64,000 bases of DNA from Fibrobacter sp. UBA7003 (GTDB taxonomy: Bacteria; Fibrobacterota; Fibrobacteria; Fibrobacterales; Fibrobacteraceae). Numbering within the stretch: position 1 is the stretch's first letter; the number at the start of each line of letters is the position of its first letter. This document shows positions 42,226 to 49,718 of the stretch, in pieces. The notes under the pieces were generated by a model. It was not told the DNA's origin. It saw only the letters and a program-made list of their open reading frames with translations, and made no database searches. The stretch lies in contig DJXN01000012.1 in assembly GCA_002449765.1 (NCBI GenBank), positions 186,001 to 250,000 of the forward strand, given 5' to 3'. Both the position numbers and the translations under genes were made by a program.

Positions 42226-43839
42226 TTATTTCGCGATCTTGTGGACCTTGCCGCCGACGTTCACGAACAGCACGCCCCGAGCGCTGATGCGGATTTCTTG
42301 ATTCACAGAAGTGATTTCCGAAGCCTTCAGCACACGGCCATTGAGGTCAGCAACAAAGAATTTCGTTCCGACCGCTGCGCCATCGATAAAGAGCGAGTTG
42401 CCGGACGCATGGACCTTCACGTTGCCGAGAGAAGCCGTGGCAATCACCTTTTCCGGTTTCTTCACCGTCACCTCGTAGAGCTTGCACGATTCAAACGCAT
42501 GGAACGTGGTGTCGTTTTCATAACTTACGCCATTGTATTCACCTTCTGCCGTCTTTTTCTCGACCTCGGGCTTCTTCTTCCAAATCTTGAAGTTGCCGGT
42601 GAGGTGGAGCATGGCGAGGTAATGCACCAGGCCGTCGTAGTAACGCTGGCTGCCCACGATGGGCTTGGAATCCCAGGCCTTCTGCAACACCTTCTTCACC
42701 AGATCCTTGTAGCCCTCTTCTTCAAGCAGGGCGTAGGTAGCAACCGCATTCGCGCCCGCCTGGCCGATGGTGAAATCGCCGTATCCGTTGGTGCCGTCCC
42801 AGTTGAAGTGGCCGTGCCTGTAGCCGTCCTTCTCGAAGAAGTCGGTAATCACCTTCGCGATTTTCGTTTGGCGTTCCATATCCACGCCGAACAGGTAGCT
42901 GTCCATGCCGTAGTTCATGGGGCAACGGATGGCATCGAACGCATACTTCGTAGAATTGTCGCTAAAGGCGTAGTGCGGAGTCCCGTCGAAGTTGCTGTAG
43001 TCGCTACACAGGCCCGACTGCGGGTTTGCGGAATTGTAGATGTGGTCGCGGGTGGCCTTCGTCGCCTTTTTCCACTTGTCGGTGTTGGTGTCGGACCAGC
43101 GGCTGAACAGGTCCACGAATGCGGGCAAACTGTAAGAGGCGTCGCCCCAAGTGTTGTTGCCGTCGCTCGGCTGGAACGTAGCAATGAAGGACTGTTCGCT
43201 GTACAGGGATTGGCCGTTGCCTTTCCAGCAGGCCCTCAAGATGCTCTGTGCGTCCTTCATGTAGTTCGCGTCGTCCCAGCGGTTGGCCGCAAACAAAAGC
43301 GCCATCATGAAGTAGATTTCGCCGTCGGGAGCGTTGCCCCAGTCGCGCACGGAACCGTCGCGGTTCGCCTGCCACGCAAAATAGCCGGAACCACCCGTGG
43401 CAGGATTGCTCCACATGTGTTTCTTGGCCCAGTTCCAGAGTTTGCCGAACTGTTCCTTGTGGTTGGTCTGCACGGCAATCATCATGCCGTAGCTCATGCC
43501 CTCGGAGCGAATATCGTTGTTGTTTATATCGACAATATAGCCGCCGTCGTTGTCTTCGTAATACACGGTCTTGTCGTTCTGGCCGCCAAAGTAATGGTTC
43601 CAGAGTTCATCCAGCTTGTCCTGGATGTCCTTGTCCGTCTTGCCGAGGAAAGTCTTGAACGGGCTCGTGTAATCGCCCGTGTAGTAGGCACCCGTAGACT
43701 GAGAACCGTCCTTTTCGCAGTCGGGGCCAAAGTAGGCTCCGCTATCGTCGAAGAAGGTGCCAGTGTATATTGAATTCTCCGCCGCAGTGGCAAAGGACGC
43801 GCACAGCAGGGCGACCGATAATACGGATAGGTTTTTCAT
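42226..43839 (-). CDS. Secreted glycoside hydrolase family 8 enzyme with C-terminal sorting-like domain
   Basis: The 537-residue product has a Sec signal (SFATAAE, cleavage near residue 19), a GH8 catalytic domain (about 25-425) and a C-terminal domain (about 470-537). GH8 motifs are DIRSEGMSYGMMIAV (general acid Glu), GNAPDGEIYF, LCSDYSNFDGTPHY and RCPMNYGMDSYLFG. The tail, with FFVADLNGRVLKASEIT and RGVLFVNVGGKVHKIAK, resembles type IX secretion C-terminal domains, which Fibrobacter uses for cell-surface polysaccharidases. It probably cleaves xylan or beta-glucan outside the cell; the substrate is inferred. GGGAG precedes the ATG. A TATATT/TTATAG element about 50 bases upstream may be its promoter. 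Confidence 0.9.
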   Translation of the reverse strand: MKNLSVLSVALLCASFATAAENSIYTGTFFDDSGAYFGPDCEKDGSQSTGAYYTGDYTSPFKTFLGKTDKDIQDKLDELWNHYFGGQNDKTVYYEDNDGGYIVDINNNDIRSEGMSYGMMIAVQTNHKEQFGKLWNWAKKHMWSNPATGGSGYFAWQANRDGSVRDWGNAPDGEIYFMMALLFAANRWDDANYMKDAQSILRACWKGNGQSLYSEQSFIATFQPSDGNNTWGDASYSLPAFVDLFSRWSDTNTDKWKKATKATRDHIYNSANPQSGLCSDYSNFDGTPHYAFSDNSTKYAFDAIRCPMNYGMDSYLFGVDMERQTKIAKVITDFFEKDGYRHGHFNWDGTNGYGDFTIGQAGANAVATYALLEEEGYKDLVKKVLQKAWDSKPIVGSQRYYDGLVHYLAMLHLTGNFKIWKKKPEVEKKTAEGEYNGVSYENDTTFHAFESCKLYEVTVKKPEKVIATASLGNVKVHASGNSLFIDGAAVGTKFFVADLNGRVLKASEITSVNQEIRISARGVLFVNVGGKVHKIAK

Positions 43840-43975
43840 TTTGTTCTCCCAAGAGTTGATTTAACCTATCCATAACAAACCCAGCTATAATATAAATAAG
43901 GGCGGTTCGATTTCACTTATCGCGCAGAAAAAGCCGTTGTTAGGCAAAACAACGCGGAAATGCCATTTTTTCACT

Positions 43976-44028
43976 AAAAACGCAAAAGTGCCTCCAGGGC
44001 AGGAATCTCACTGAAGCCCCGGAGGCAC
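43976..44028 (-). terminator. Terminator of the tusA-thiS-thiF-JAMM operon
   Basis: GTGCCTCC (43988-43995 on the plus strand) and GGAGGCAC (44021-44028) form an eight-base stem with an imperfect inner GGGC/GCCC pairing. On the minus strand it is followed by TTTTGCGTTTTT. Confidence 0.7.
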
Positions 44029-44044
44029 CGTTGTACGGAGATCT

Positions 44045-44455
44045 TTAGGCGATTACAAGCCCTTCGTTCGTGGCGGTATCGCCCTCGATGTGGAAAGAAT
44101 TGAGCACCGGATGTTCGCGGTCCATGAGCGAAAGGATCAAGTAGCTCGCCCTAGAATCGTAGGCAAGACGCTTGTCTTCTTCCGACGGGCGCGACGGGGA
44201 TTCCGGATGGGAATGCCAGTTGCCCAGCGGCGAGAGGCCGTTTGCACGCATGTCCTTGATGGCGGCAAGCTGTTCCTTGGGGTCCAGCGAAAAATGCTCG
44301 TTCGAATGGTCGATATTCGTGAGCAGGTAGACCTTCTCGATATGCTTGTCGCTACCTTCGATGCGCCCCGCAATCAGCCCGCAGGCCTCTTCGGGGAGGT
44401 TCTTTTGGGCATGCGCGAGGATTTTTTCGTAGTTGTCTTTTGAGATTGTGATCAT
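44045..44455 (-). CDS. JAMM/MPN+ metalloprotease (M67 family), HcyD/Mec-like
   Basis: JAMM proteases of this type remove C-terminal residues from ubiquitin-like sulfur carriers or release amino acids from them (Mec+ with CysO; HcyD with HcyS). The 136-residue product has the full JAMM motif: catalytic Glu in PEEACGLI (about residue 22) and WHSHPESPSRPSEEDK with both His and the Asp. It lies just after a thiF-like and a thiS-like gene. That carrier ends in GGGC rather than GG, so this enzyme is the obvious candidate to trim it. ATG 44455 is preferred over GTG 44461. Confidence 0.85.
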   Translation of the reverse strand: MITISKDNYEKILAHAQKNLPEEACGLIAGRIEGSDKHIEKVYLLTNIDHSNEHFSLDPKEQLAAIKDMRANGLSPLGNWHSHPESPSRPSEEDKRLAYDSRASYLILSLMDREHPVLNSFHIEGDTATNEGLVIA

Positions 44456-44464
44456 TCGCACCGC

Positions 44465-45274
44465 CTAGTGTTTCAAATCGCAGACCGCCTGCTCGTAGTC
44501 GATAAGCTGCGTGATGGTCGGGTGCGTGCCGCACACGGCGCAGTCTTCGGTATGCGTCGGCAGTTTCACCTTGCGGAATTCCATCGTAAGCGCATTGTAG
44601 GTGAGCAGGTAACCCGTGAGCAGATTGCCCACGCCTAGAATGTACTTGACGGCTTCCATCGCCTGCAAGCTACCGATAACGCCGCCCATAGCGCCAATCA
44701 CGCCCGCCTGCTTGCATGTCGGCACGGCATCTTTCGGAGGCGGCTCCTTGAACACGCAGCGGTAGCAGGGGCCCTGGCCTGGAACATACGTCATGAGCTG
44801 GCCCTGGAAGCGGATGATGCCCGCATGGGAGAAAGGTTTCTTCGCCATCACGCAAGCGTCGTTGATGAGGAACTTCGCCGGGAAATTGTCGGTACCGTCG
44901 ATGATGAAATCGTAATCCTTGATGAGGTCAAGAATGTTTTCGCTCGTCACAAAGGTGTGGTACGTAATCACCTTCACGTCGGGATTCATCGCTTCCATCG
45001 TCTCTTTCGCGGATTGCACCTTGGGCTTGCCCACATCCTGCGTAGCGTGGATAATCTGGCGCTGCAAATTAGAAAGATCGACCACGTCGGCATCGGCAAT
45101 GCCGATGGTGCCCACGCCTGCTGCAGCAAGGTACATCGCCACGGGGGCCCCGAGGCCGCCAGCGCCAATCACGAGCACCTTTGCATTCAAAAGTTTCTTC
45201 TGGCCCTTCGCGCCCACCTCTTTCAAGATGATGTGGCGCGAATAGCGCTCCAGCTGTTCGTTAGTAAAAGCCAT
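44465..45274 (-). CDS. ThiF/MoeB/HesA-family sulfur-carrier adenylyltransferase (HcyF-like)
   Basis: This E1-like enzyme adenylates the C-terminal Gly of a ubiquitin-like carrier for thiocarboxylation. The 269-residue product has the ATP loop VIGAGGLGAPVAMYLAAAG, the SNLQRQIIH segment with the adenylation Arg, DGTDNFPAKFLINDAC, and four zinc cysteines as CYRC and CAVC. It overlaps the thiS-like gene by one base (TAATG), so the two are translated together. Its partner should be that carrier. MoeB or ThiF of cofactor synthesis are alternatives, but no molybdopterin or thiamine genes are nearby. Confidence 0.88.
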   Translation of the reverse strand: MAFTNEQLERYSRHIILKEVGAKGQKKLLNAKVLVIGAGGLGAPVAMYLAAAGVGTIGIADADVVDLSNLQRQIIHATQDVGKPKVQSAKETMEAMNPDVKVITYHTFVTSENILDLIKDYDFIIDGTDNFPAKFLINDACVMAKKPFSHAGIIRFQGQLMTYVPGQGPCYRCVFKEPPPKDAVPTCKQAGVIGAMGGVIGSLQAMEAVKYILGVGNLLTGYLLTYNALTMEFRKVKLPTHTEDCAVCGTHPTITQLIDYEQAVCDLKH

Positions 45275-45480
45275 TAGCAGCCGCCTCCCATGAAGTAGAG
45301 AAACTCAACATTGTCACCATCCTTGAGCACAGCCTTGTCAAACGTTCCGCCCTCGACAAACGCCTCATTTACCGAAACCGTCACGTAAAGCGGGTTGTCA
45401 ATTTTCTCGGCTTCAATCAGTTCTGCGACGGTGAGGCCATCCTTGTATTCTTTCTTGTTTCCTGCAACTGTAATAATCAT
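45274..45480 (-). CDS. ThiS/MoaD-like sulfur carrier protein with C-terminal extension (HcyS-like)
   Basis: The 68-residue product has the ubiquitin-like ThiS fold pattern (MIITVAGNKKEYKDGLTVAELIE, VSVNEAFVE, LKDGDNVEFLYFMGGGC). Active carriers end in Gly-Gly. Here the chain ends Gly-Gly-Gly-Cys, so one or two residues should be removed before adenylation. HcyS of Wolinella likewise carries an extra residue removed by the JAMM protease HcyD, and a JAMM gene lies two genes downstream. It may feed sulfur to homocysteine or cysteine synthesis rather than to thiamine. Confidence 0.88.
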   Translation of the reverse strand: MIITVAGNKKEYKDGLTVAELIEAEKIDNPLYVTVSVNEAFVEGGTFDKAVLKDGDNVEFLYFMGGGC

Positions 45481-45494
45481 TTTATACTCCTTGG

Positions 45495-45740
45495 TTAGTC
45501 GCCGACCTTCTTCACGATGAGCGTGTAGGTTCCGTCCTGGTTGTCGTCAAGTTTCAAGATTTCGTGTCCCTCTTCCTTGATGCTGCGCGGCACGTTCTGC
45601 ACCGGTTCGCCGTCGTTCAGGCGGATAGAAAGGATTTGGCCTTCTTCCAGTTCCTCGAGGGCGACCTTCGCTTTCACGAAAGTAGTCGGGCACACGACAT
45701 CGGTAATGTCGATGGTATCGTCGATTTTTATTTCTGCCAT
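45495..45740 (-). CDS. TusA/SirA-like sulfurtransferase
   Basis: TusA-family proteins pass persulfide sulfur through a single Cys. The 81-residue product has the family core DVVCPTTFVKAKVALEELEEGQIL, with the Cys at about residue 15, but reads CPTT where classical TusA has CPxP. This variant occurs in TusA relatives of sulfur-assimilation clusters. ATG 45740 has GGAG eight bases upstream. It is the first gene behind the conserved sulfur box at 45779-45851, and thiS follows 14 bases later. Confidence 0.82.
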   Translation of the reverse strand: MAEIKIDDTIDITDVVCPTTFVKAKVALEELEEGQILSIRLNDGEPVQNVPRSIKEEGHEILKLDDNQDGTYTLIVKKVGD

Positions 45741-45778
45741 TGTTGTTTCTCCGTACATTGATGTTTTAAATCTGGCCC

Positions 45779-45851
45779 AAATATAGAACGCGTTTTCGCA
45801 CGCGTCCAATACATTGTTTTTATGCTGAATTATCAGTTTTTTCTATAGCAA
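45779..45851 (-). promoter_or_regulatory. Conserved sulfur-locus promoter/operator, copy A
   Basis: On the minus strand it contains GATAATTCAGCATAAAAAC, then GTATTGGAC, 18 bases, and TATATTTGG. TTGGAC and TATATT serve as -35/-10, extended to TAnnTTTG. It is the most diverged of the four copies just before TTGGAC. It drives tusA-thiS-thiF-JAMM. Confidence 0.85.
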
Positions 45852-45866
45852 GTTGCCATCTTATGA

Positions 45867-46826
45867 TTATATAATGTAGTACCACTCCTCGCTTTGGGTA
45901 ATTTCTTCCGTCTTGTGTTGCTTATCGGTAGAAACGTAGTCCATTTCGAGGCTCTTCATGCTCACGCGGGTATTGGGCGCGACAGAACTCGTGATGAAGG
46001 CACTGCCACCGATAATGGCATTTTCGCCTACAACCGTATCGCCGCCTAGAATGGATGCGTTCGCGTAAATGGTTACGTTGTCCTGAATTGTCGGATGACG
46101 TTTTTTGCCGGAGAGGCGCTGGCCCCCGCGCGTCGAGAGCGCACCGAGAGTCACGCCCTGATAAATTTTCACGTTATTGCCAATAACCGCAGTTTCACCA
46201 ATCACAATGCCCGTACCATGATCAATAAAGAAGTACTTGCCGATGGATGCACCCGGATGGATGTCAATTCCCGTCTTGGAATGCGCATACTCAGTCATGA
46301 GCCGCGGGAGAACCGGAACGTGCAAAAGGTAAAGTTCATGGGCAATGCGGAAAATCGTTGTCGCCATAAGGCCCGGATACGCAAGGATAATTTCGTCGAG
46401 GCACCCAGCGGCAGGATCGCCATCAAAAGCGGCATGCAAATCGGTTTCAAGACATTCGCGAATCCAAGGAATCTTCGCAAAAAATTCCTTGCAGATGCGG
46501 TAGCTTTCAATCTTGCGCTCGTCCGAAGTCATGGTACCACGGAGCTTGCAATAATCAAGAGCGATGGCCACCTGCTTGTGGAGATGGTAAAAAGTATCTT
46601 CGATAATGACCGCGAAGCTATTCTTCGGGTTGTAAATTTTGTGCGAGCGGTCCCTGAAATGTCCGGGATAAACCACACGGATCAGGTTCTGCAAAATCGT
46701 CTGAATCTCGGCCTGGTCGGGTCGATTATAGATGTCAATGTTGTCGATATGCTTGCCGCGATTGTAATCGGCAAAAATCGTCTGGACAGCTTTTTCGACT
46801 TCTGATTCCTGGATAAGTTCGTGCAT
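45867..46826 (-). CDS. Serine O-acetyltransferase (EpsC/CysE type)
   Basis: The enzyme makes O-acetylserine, the carbon acceptor for cysteine synthesis. The 319-residue product has a helical N-terminal domain (about 1-190) and a left-handed beta-helix of hexapeptide repeats (IDIHPGASIGKYFFIDHGTG, VIGETAVIGNNVKIYQGVTLG, DNVTIYANASILGGDTVVGE). The active-site His pair is in DHGTG and KRHPTI. Serine acetyltransferase is a standard neighbour of family 2A encapsulin and cysteine desulfurase genes, which lie directly upstream here. It may be cotranscribed with them across a 104-base gap that holds a hairpin. Confidence 0.92.
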   Translation of the reverse strand: MHELIQESEVEKAVQTIFADYNRGKHIDNIDIYNRPDQAEIQTILQNLIRVVYPGHFRDRSHKIYNPKNSFAVIIEDTFYHLHKQVAIALDYCKLRGTMTSDERKIESYRICKEFFAKIPWIRECLETDLHAAFDGDPAAGCLDEIILAYPGLMATTIFRIAHELYLLHVPVLPRLMTEYAHSKTGIDIHPGASIGKYFFIDHGTGIVIGETAVIGNNVKIYQGVTLGALSTRGGQRLSGKKRHPTIQDNVTIYANASILGGDTVVGENAIIGGSAFITSSVAPNTRVSMKSLEMDYVSTDKQHKTEEITQSEEWYYII

Positions 46827-46867
46827 GAGTGCTCCAATAAAGACGATAGAACGGCTCTACGAGCCTA

Positions 46868-46928
46868 TAGACGAAAGACGAAAGGATTTTTTTACATCTT
46901 TCGTCTATCGTCTTTAGTCTTTCGTCTA
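46868..46928. repeat. AGACGAAAG inverted-repeat hairpin
   Basis: TAGACGAAAGACGAAAG (46868-46884) is complementary to parts of the right arm (46898-46928), which contains CTTTCGTCTA twice in slightly different form, around a T-rich loop. It lies between the desulfurase and serine acetyltransferase genes and may end or attenuate transcription. Confidence 0.55.
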
Positions 46929-46930
46929 AC

Positions 46931-48676
46931 CTATGCGAACGTCTTCAGCGCCCTCACGAGTGCGTCGATGTCGTCCGGAGAGTTGTACAGCGCAAGCGTC
47001 GGGCGAACGGTACTTTCGTAACCGAAATGCCTGAGCACCGGCTGTGCGCAGTGGTGACCTGTACGTACAGCGACACCGTAGGCATCGAGCCTCTTGCCCA
47101 CTTCTTCGTCGGAATAACCGTCGAGCTTGAAGGCGAGAGCAGAAGCCTTGTTGAGTGCCGTACCTACAAGGTGCAGACCCTTGACGGCCTTCAGTTCCTT
47201 GAGGCCATACTGCAGCAGTTCATGTTCCCAGCGGAACACGCAGGGCATCCCGATTTCGGAGAGATACTGGAGCGCAGCACCGAGGCCAACAGCGTCGGCG
47301 ATGCTTCCGGTTCCCGCTTCGAACTTGTTCGGGATTCCGTTGTAAATCGTGCGTTCGAACGTCACATCGGCAATCATGTTGCCGCCACCGTGATACGGGC
47401 GAGCCGCTTCCAGCAATTCCTTCTTGCCGTAAACGACGCCGATACCGGTCGGGGCAAACACCTTGTGTCCAGAGAACACGAAGAAGTCTGCGTCGAGGGC
47501 GGAAACATTCACCGGAATGTGCGCGATGGACTGTGCACCATCAATGAGGATTCTCACGCCGTGCCTGTGGGCAATGGCGATGAGTTCCTCGATCGGGGTG
47601 ACCGTACCGAGCACGTTCGAGACATGCGTCACGGAAACGAACTTGGTGCGTTTGGTGAACAGTGCCTCGTAATCGTGCAATTTGAGCTGGCCGGTAGAAT
47701 CACACGGAATCACCTTGATAATCGCACCCGTTTCTTCGGCAATGAGCTGCCACGGCACGATGTTCGCGTGGTGTTCCAGGATGGAGACAATGATTTCGTC
47801 ACCCGGCTGGAGCGTCGGCTTCACGTAAGCGTTAGCCACTAGGTTGATTGCCTCGGTGGTACCGCGCACGAACACGATTTCCTGCGAAGACGGGGCCCCG
47901 ATAAAGTCGCGCACGATGTTACGGGCGTTTTCGTAGGCATCCGTCGATGCAGCCGCGAGCGTGTGGGCACCACGGTGCACGTTGGAGTTCTCGTTTTCGT
48001 AGTAGTACTTGAGACGGTCAATCACCACCTGCGGGCGCTGCGTCGTAGCACCGTTATCGAGCCAAACGAGAGGATGCCCGTTGACCTGCTTCGAAAGAAT
48101 CGGGAAGTCGCTACGGATTTGCGCAAGATTCTTGGAACCGATGCGGATGGATTCGTTGCGGGAATTGGAGCCGCTGTTAGCGTTGCCGGCCTTGTTCACG
48201 GAATCGCCTCCGAGAGAAGTCGGAGCGTCTATCGGACGAGCGTTCTGTGCAGCCTGCGTTTTGGACACGACCTTCGGGGAGTAACCCTGTGCCGGTGCGG
48301 GAGCCGCCGGAACATCGCCGAACTGCGACACAAATTCCGCTTCGGGAACCGCAGGGGCTTCCACGGAGTTGAGCCATGTATCGCTAGAATTGCCGCCATA
48401 AGCGAACGGAGCCGAAGAAGTCGGCTGGTCGCCATAAGTCGCAAACGGATGTTCCCAGTCGAATGCGGGAGTCTGGTTGATGGCAGCAGCCCCCTGGGCG
48501 GCGCTCACTCCCTGAGCCGCCGAAGCGTTCTGCACTTCGGGTGCCGCGGGAGTTGCAGCATAAGCACTGTCCGTCAGGTCGGGAAAGTACTCATTTGCCA
48601 ACTGCTCCAGTTCAGCCGCATTGGGAACTCCGGCGAGCTCTTCCAGCGATCTGGTATCTGGATTATTCGTAATCAT
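46931..48676 (-). CDS. Class II cysteine desulfurase with N-terminal encapsulin cargo-loading region
   Basis: This PLP enzyme removes sulfur from cysteine as a persulfide. The 581-residue product has a SufS-like catalytic domain (about 180-581) with the PLP lysine in FSGHKVFAPTGIG and the catalytic cysteine in RTGHHCAQPV (Cys about 543). Ahead of it are about 175 residues rich in Ala, Pro, Ser and Asn with no fold, starting with a short helix-like motif (NAAELEQLANEYFPDL). Long disordered N-termini of this kind target desulfurases into family 2A encapsulins, whose gene overlaps this one by 14 bases upstream. ATG 48676 is preferred; TTG 48688 abuts AGAGG. Confidence 0.93.
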   Translation of the reverse strand: MITNNPDTRSLEELAGVPNAAELEQLANEYFPDLTDSAYAATPAAPEVQNASAAQGVSAAQGAAAINQTPAFDWEHPFATYGDQPTSSAPFAYGGNSSDTWLNSVEAPAVPEAEFVSQFGDVPAAPAPAQGYSPKVVSKTQAAQNARPIDAPTSLGGDSVNKAGNANSGSNSRNESIRIGSKNLAQIRSDFPILSKQVNGHPLVWLDNGATTQRPQVVIDRLKYYYENENSNVHRGAHTLAAASTDAYENARNIVRDFIGAPSSQEIVFVRGTTEAINLVANAYVKPTLQPGDEIIVSILEHHANIVPWQLIAEETGAIIKVIPCDSTGQLKLHDYEALFTKRTKFVSVTHVSNVLGTVTPIEELIAIAHRHGVRILIDGAQSIAHIPVNVSALDADFFVFSGHKVFAPTGIGVVYGKKELLEAARPYHGGGNMIADVTFERTIYNGIPNKFEAGTGSIADAVGLGAALQYLSEIGMPCVFRWEHELLQYGLKELKAVKGLHLVGTALNKASALAFKLDGYSDEEVGKRLDAYGVAVRTGHHCAQPVLRHFGYESTVRPTLALYNSPDDIDALVRALKTFA

Positions 48677-49628
48677 AGTATTCGCCAACCTCTACGTCTT
48701 CGAGAACTGCAATGGCATCGTCGGCAAGGATAGCCGCAGAGCAGTACAGGGAAAGCAGGTAAGAAGCAACGCCCTTGTTGTCGATGCCGCGGAAACGCAC
48801 GGAAAGGCCACGAGAGTGTTCGTTCTTGAGACCGGCCTGGAAGAGGCCAATCACGCCGCGCTTGGCTTCGCCAGTGCGCACGAGCAAGATATTGGTCTTG
48901 CCACCCTGGGACTTCGGGTTCTTCACGCCATCCACGAGGAGCTTGTCGGTCGGAACGAGAGGAATGCCACGCCAGGTGAGGAACTTGCCACCGGCGATAT
49001 CGACAACAACAGGCGGCACGCCACGGCGGGTGCATTCGCGTTCGAATGCGGCAATGGCACGCGGGTGAGCGAGGAAGAAGGACGGTTCCTTCCAGACCTT
49101 CGAAATGAGTTCGTCGAGATCGTCCGGTGTGGGGCGGCCATCGGCGCGGAGCGGCTGGATGCGCTGGGAATCAGCCACATTCTTCAGCAGACCGTAATCG
49201 TCGTTGTTGATAAGCAGGCTTTCCTGACGTTCGCGGAGCGATTCGATAGCGAGGCCAAGCTGTTCCTGAACCTGGTCGTACGGAGAGCTGTAAACATCTT
49301 CGATAGCCGTGTTCACGTTGATAATCGTAGAGATGGAATTGAGCTTGTATTCGCGCGGTTCGGTTTCGTATTCGACGTAGCCTTCCGGAATAATGTCGGT
49401 CTTCTTGGTCTGGCTGCAAAGAACATCGAGCGGGGTTTCGCCTTCCACGACCTTGTTCACACGGAACAGGCCCGTTTCGAGACCCTTGAATTCAAGGAAC
49501 TTGGTGAGCCACTTGGGAGTCAGCGCACCAAATTGCGGCTTGGTCTTGGTGACGTTCGCCAGGTTGTAGGCAGCCTTTGCGCCAAGCGCATTGATGCCGG
49601 TTTTCTTTTCTGTAGCTTCATTTGCCAT
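48663..49628 (-). CDS. Family 2A encapsulin shell protein (SrpI-like)
   Basis: This HK97-fold shell protein builds a nanocompartment that, in characterised family 2A systems, encloses cysteine desulfurase and stores sulfur. The 321-residue product aligns with SrpI-type shells: N-terminal arm (MANEATEKKTG..), VNKVVEGETPLDVLCSQ, LSVRFRGIDNKGVASYLLSLYCSAAIL and a C-terminal acidic end. There is no cyclic-nucleotide-binding insert, so it is 2A rather than 2B. AGAGG lies nine bases before the ATG. No phage genes are nearby. The cargo gene follows with overlap. Its 90-base upstream gap lacks the sulfur box. Confidence 0.92.
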   Translation of the reverse strand: MANEATEKKTGINALGAKAAYNLANVTKTKPQFGALTPKWLTKFLEFKGLETGLFRVNKVVEGETPLDVLCSQTKKTDIIPEGYVEYETEPREYKLNSISTIINVNTAIEDVYSSPYDQVQEQLGLAIESLRERQESLLINNDDYGLLKNVADSQRIQPLRADGRPTPDDLDELISKVWKEPSFFLAHPRAIAAFERECTRRGVPPVVVDIAGGKFLTWRGIPLVPTDKLLVDGVKNPKSQGGKTNILLVRTGEAKRGVIGLFQAGLKNEHSRGLSVRFRGIDNKGVASYLLSLYCSAAILADDAIAVLEDVEVGEYYDYE

Positions 49629-49718
49629 AGTGGTTTACCTCTTGGGTTTGTGTTAAGTGTTGCAGTTCTATAAAGTTTTGTTTCCTATCTGTTTTGTAGG
49701 ATTTTGCAAGAAAAAATT

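Noticed and set aside
46931..48676. Assigning the desulfurase to Fe-S cluster assembly (SufS)
   Set aside because: No sufBCD or iscU genes are adjacent, and the long disordered N-terminus with overlapping shell gene indicates encapsulin cargo.
48663..49628. Reading the HK97-fold gene as a prophage capsid remnant
   Set aside because: No terminase, portal or tail genes are nearby, and the gene overlaps a desulfurase with a loading region, which fits an encapsulin.
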